DNA of 16,464 bases from JARYLZ01 sp964388275 (lineage in GTDB: Bacteria; Bacteroidota; Ignavibacteria; SZUA-365), in contig CAYLZD010000053.1 in assembly GCA_964388275.1 (NCBI GenBank), positions 1 through 16,464 on the forward strand, in the 5' to 3' direction. A model generated the notes under the pieces. The model was not told the origin of the DNA and ran no database searches. It saw nothing but the letters and a program-made list of their open reading frames with translations. Positions within the stretch are counted from its first letter, which is position 1, and the number at the start of each line of letters is the position of its first letter. The position numbers and the translations under genes were made by a program. Positions 15,056-16,464 of this stretch are shown here, one piece after another.

Positions 15056-15889
15056 ATGTCCCACCTGTATACTCCGCACCTCATGCTGATTCGCGACGTC
15101 ATTCAAGAGACGCCCGACACGACGACATTCAGGCTGCAGTTCAAGGACGCATCGGTCGCCGAGAAATTCTCCTTCAGAGCCGGCCAGTTCGCCGAATATT
15201 CCGTGTTCGGCGAGGGGGAGTGCACCTTCTGCATCGCTTCATCCCCGACTCGCATGGATTACATCGAATGTTCCTTCAAGCAGTACGGACGGGTGACCAC
15301 CGCCATGCGCCGTCTCAATGTCGGCGATGTTCTGGGTCTGAGAGGACCGTACGGAAATCATTTTCCTCTCGAGGAAATGGAAGGGAAAAACGTGGTCTTC
15401 ATCGCGGGAGGCATCGGGCTGGCCCCGGTGCGCTGCATCATCTGGAATGTGCTGGATCTGCGCGATCGCTTCAAGGATGTGACCATAATCTACGGCGCCC
15501 GATCCACGGTCGATCTCGTTTACAAGAGGGAACTCGAGGAATGGGCGGGCATGCAGGGTGTTAAAACCGTCGTCACCGTCGATCCGGGCGGCGAGACGCC
15601 GGACTGGAAAGGCGAGATCGGCTTCGTCCCGACCATCGTCGAGAAAATCGCTCCGTCAGGCGACAACAGCAAAGCCATCATCTGCGGCCCTCCCATCATG
15701 ATCAAGTACACGATGCCGGTAATGATGAAACTGGGCTTCTCGGAGGACGATATCATCACCACTCTCGAGAACCGCATGAAATGCGGCGTCGGGAAATGCG
15801 GGCGCTGCAATATCGGCAGCGTCTACGTTTGCAAGGACGGTCCCGTATTCACGTACAAACAACTCAAGGAACTTCCGGAGGAGTTTTAG
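15056..15889 (+). CDS. flxA: FlxA, FAD/NAD(P)-binding [2Fe-2S] oxidoreductase (HydG/AsrB/PyrK-like)
   Basis: A 277-residue flavoprotein of the ferredoxin-NADP reductase superfamily. FAD-binding segments are RAGQFAEYSVFG (41-52) and the CTFCIASSP block (56-64). The NAD(P)-binding site is GGIGLAPVR (118-126) with YGAR (146-149) and CGPPIMI (210-216). The C-terminal [2Fe-2S] motif is C243, C248, C251, C259, spaced as in dihydroorotate dehydrogenase electron-transfer subunits. In the Flx complex it is the NADH-oxidising entry point that feeds FlxB/FlxC. The ATG at 15056 lacks a good ribosome site; the next in-frame ATG (15083) has none either and would trim the first conserved strand. It is the last gene of the operon, 28 bases before a strong terminator. 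Confidence 0.9.
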   Translation: MSHLYTPHLMLIRDVIQETPDTTTFRLQFKDASVAEKFSFRAGQFAEYSVFGEGECTFCIASSPTRMDYIECSFKQYGRVTTAMRRLNVGDVLGLRGPYGNHFPLEEMEGKNVVFIAGGIGLAPVRCIIWNVLDLRDRFKDVTIIYGARSTVDLVYKRELEEWAGMQGVKTVVTVDPGGETPDWKGEIGFVPTIVEKIAPSGDNSKAIICGPPIMIKYTMPVMMKLGFSEDDIITTLENRMKCGVGKCGRCNIGSVYVCKDGPVFTYKQLKELPEEF

Positions 15890-15917
15890 GAAGAGAAGGA
15901 AATACTCGCGCCGGATG

Positions 15918-15946
15918 CGCCGGGGGCTGCCTCCGGCGTTTTTTTT
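15918..15946 (+). terminator. Strong rho-independent terminator of the hdr-flx operon
   Basis: CGCCGGGG (15918-15925) pairs with CTCCGGCG (15931-15938), an 8-bp GC-rich stem with one G-U pair and a 5-base loop, followed directly by eight Ts (15939-15946). An upstream CGCCGGA (15909-15915) could pair with the same right arm as an alternative. It ends transcription after flxA and shields the opposing gene. Confidence 0.92.
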
Positions 15947-16018
15947 CGGAAGGCCGGCAAAGCCGCTTGATAAGACGATCGGACATCGCGAATGCAGCGG
16001 CCGCCTCCTCCGCCTGAT

Positions 16019-16464
16019 CTATCGGGCTATCACAATTCTGCCAGTCGAGATTTTCCCCCCGCATTCGAGCCGCAGCAGGCGCAGTCCGCTTGTCAATTTC
16101 CCTCGGATTGCGTCATCCAGCGCTATCCGCAACTCCGGCGCCCGGGTACCATCGATCACGCCTGTCATTATCGTCCGTCCCAGCATGTCGGTCAAGCTGT
16201 ATCTGATCGTTTCCCCGAATGAATCCTGAAACGGATTTTCCACGCTTATTGTATTTCCGGAGTATAATGGATTCGGATAAGGCGCCAGCTCCGCGACGTG
16301 ATCGTCTATGATAGATGGCTCTCCCGGCGCGGACAGTATGTCGTTGTAAAAGACGTAGCAGCGAGATCTGGATCCCCCGTCATATGTTATGCCATAGATT
16401 TCCCGACGGTTGCGTATAGCAATTTCCGAAAACCGCATCAACTGTCCTGTAATCGATCTCGAAC
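16019..16464 (-). CDS. C-terminal part of a second T9SS-sorted secreted protein (5'-truncated by window edge)
   Basis: Read on the minus strand, the frame is open from the right window edge to a TAG at 16019-16021, giving about 147 residues of the C-terminal end. The last 90 or so look like a type IX sorting domain: APYPNPLYSGNTISV, then YSLTDMLGRTI, LTSGLRLLRLEC and finally TGRIVIAR. The upstream part (GQLMRFSEIAIRNRREIYGITYDGG) has the look of the last blade of a beta-propeller, as in PQQ-dependent sugar dehydrogenase-like proteins, but this is only an impression. The sorting domain is more diverged than that of the protein at the left end. TTG 16441 and ATG 16438 are internal codons and unlikely starts. 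It converges on the hdr-flx operon; no clear terminator of its own was seen. Confidence 0.75.
   Translation of the reverse strand, partial: SRSITGQLMRFSEIAIRNRREIYGITYDGGSRSRCYVFYNDILSAPGEPSIIDDHVAELAPYPNPLYSGNTISVENPFQDSFGETIRYSLTDMLGRTIMTGVIDGTRAPELRIALDDAIRGKLTSGLRLLRLECGGKISTGRIVIAR

Noticed and set aside
1..16464. CRISPR arrays, tRNA or rRNA genes, insertion sequences
   Set aside because: No regularly spaced repeats, cloverleaf-like or rRNA-like segments, transposase genes or terminal inverted repeats with target duplications were noticed. The repetitive look of 1-5745 is protein-level beta-helix modularity.

Overview
The window looks like part of a GC-rich genome from the FCB/Bacteroidota side of the tree, perhaps an Ignavibacteria-, Kapabacteria- or Chlorobi-like anaerobe. 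Two genes, one at each end, finish in the C-terminal sorting domain used by the type IX secretion system (the YPNPFNP...GR...SG-Y...K/R signature). The large one also carries the LPVELTxF/EVER domain and the DIGA(D/Y)EF beta-helix ends typical of that group. The phylum call is inference from these families; no marker gene is present.

Layout. (1) 1-5745, +: the 3' part of a giant secreted, modular beta-helix protein whose start lies outside the window. (2) 5746-6073: a hairpin-rich intergenic stretch and a good sigma70-like promoter, leading into (3) 6074-7477, +: a KamA-family radical SAM protein. (4) 7568-7768, -: a cold-shock protein, convergent with (3), with an inverted repeat between them. 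(5) 7769-8150: divergent intergenic region. (6) 8151-8600, +: a small lipoprotein with a SnoaL/NTF2-like fold. (7) 8601-9025: a 425-base stretch without a gene, holding an inverted repeat and a tandem direct repeat. (8) 9026-15889, +: seven genes in the order hdrC-hdrB-hdrA-flxD-flxC-flxB-flxA, closed by a strong intrinsic terminator at 15918-15946. (9) 16019 to the right edge, -: the 3' end of a second T9SS-sorted protein.

The centre of interest is the complete flx-hdr operon. By analogy with the FlxABCD-HdrABC complex of sulfate reducers, FlxA (FAD, NAD(P)-binding and [2Fe-2S]) takes electrons from NADH. The ferredoxin-like FlxB and FlxC and the [2Fe-2S] protein FlxD (MvhD family) pass them to the FAD of HdrA. 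HdrA would bifurcate them, one branch to ferredoxin and the other through HdrC to the CCG-domain disulfide reductase HdrB. All expected cluster-binding cysteines and nucleotide-binding motifs are visible, so the complex should be functional. The disulfide substrate is not revealed: no DsrC, alcohol dehydrogenase, hydrogenase or formate dehydrogenase gene lies in the window.

No tRNA, rRNA, CRISPR array, transposase or other mobile-element gene was seen.
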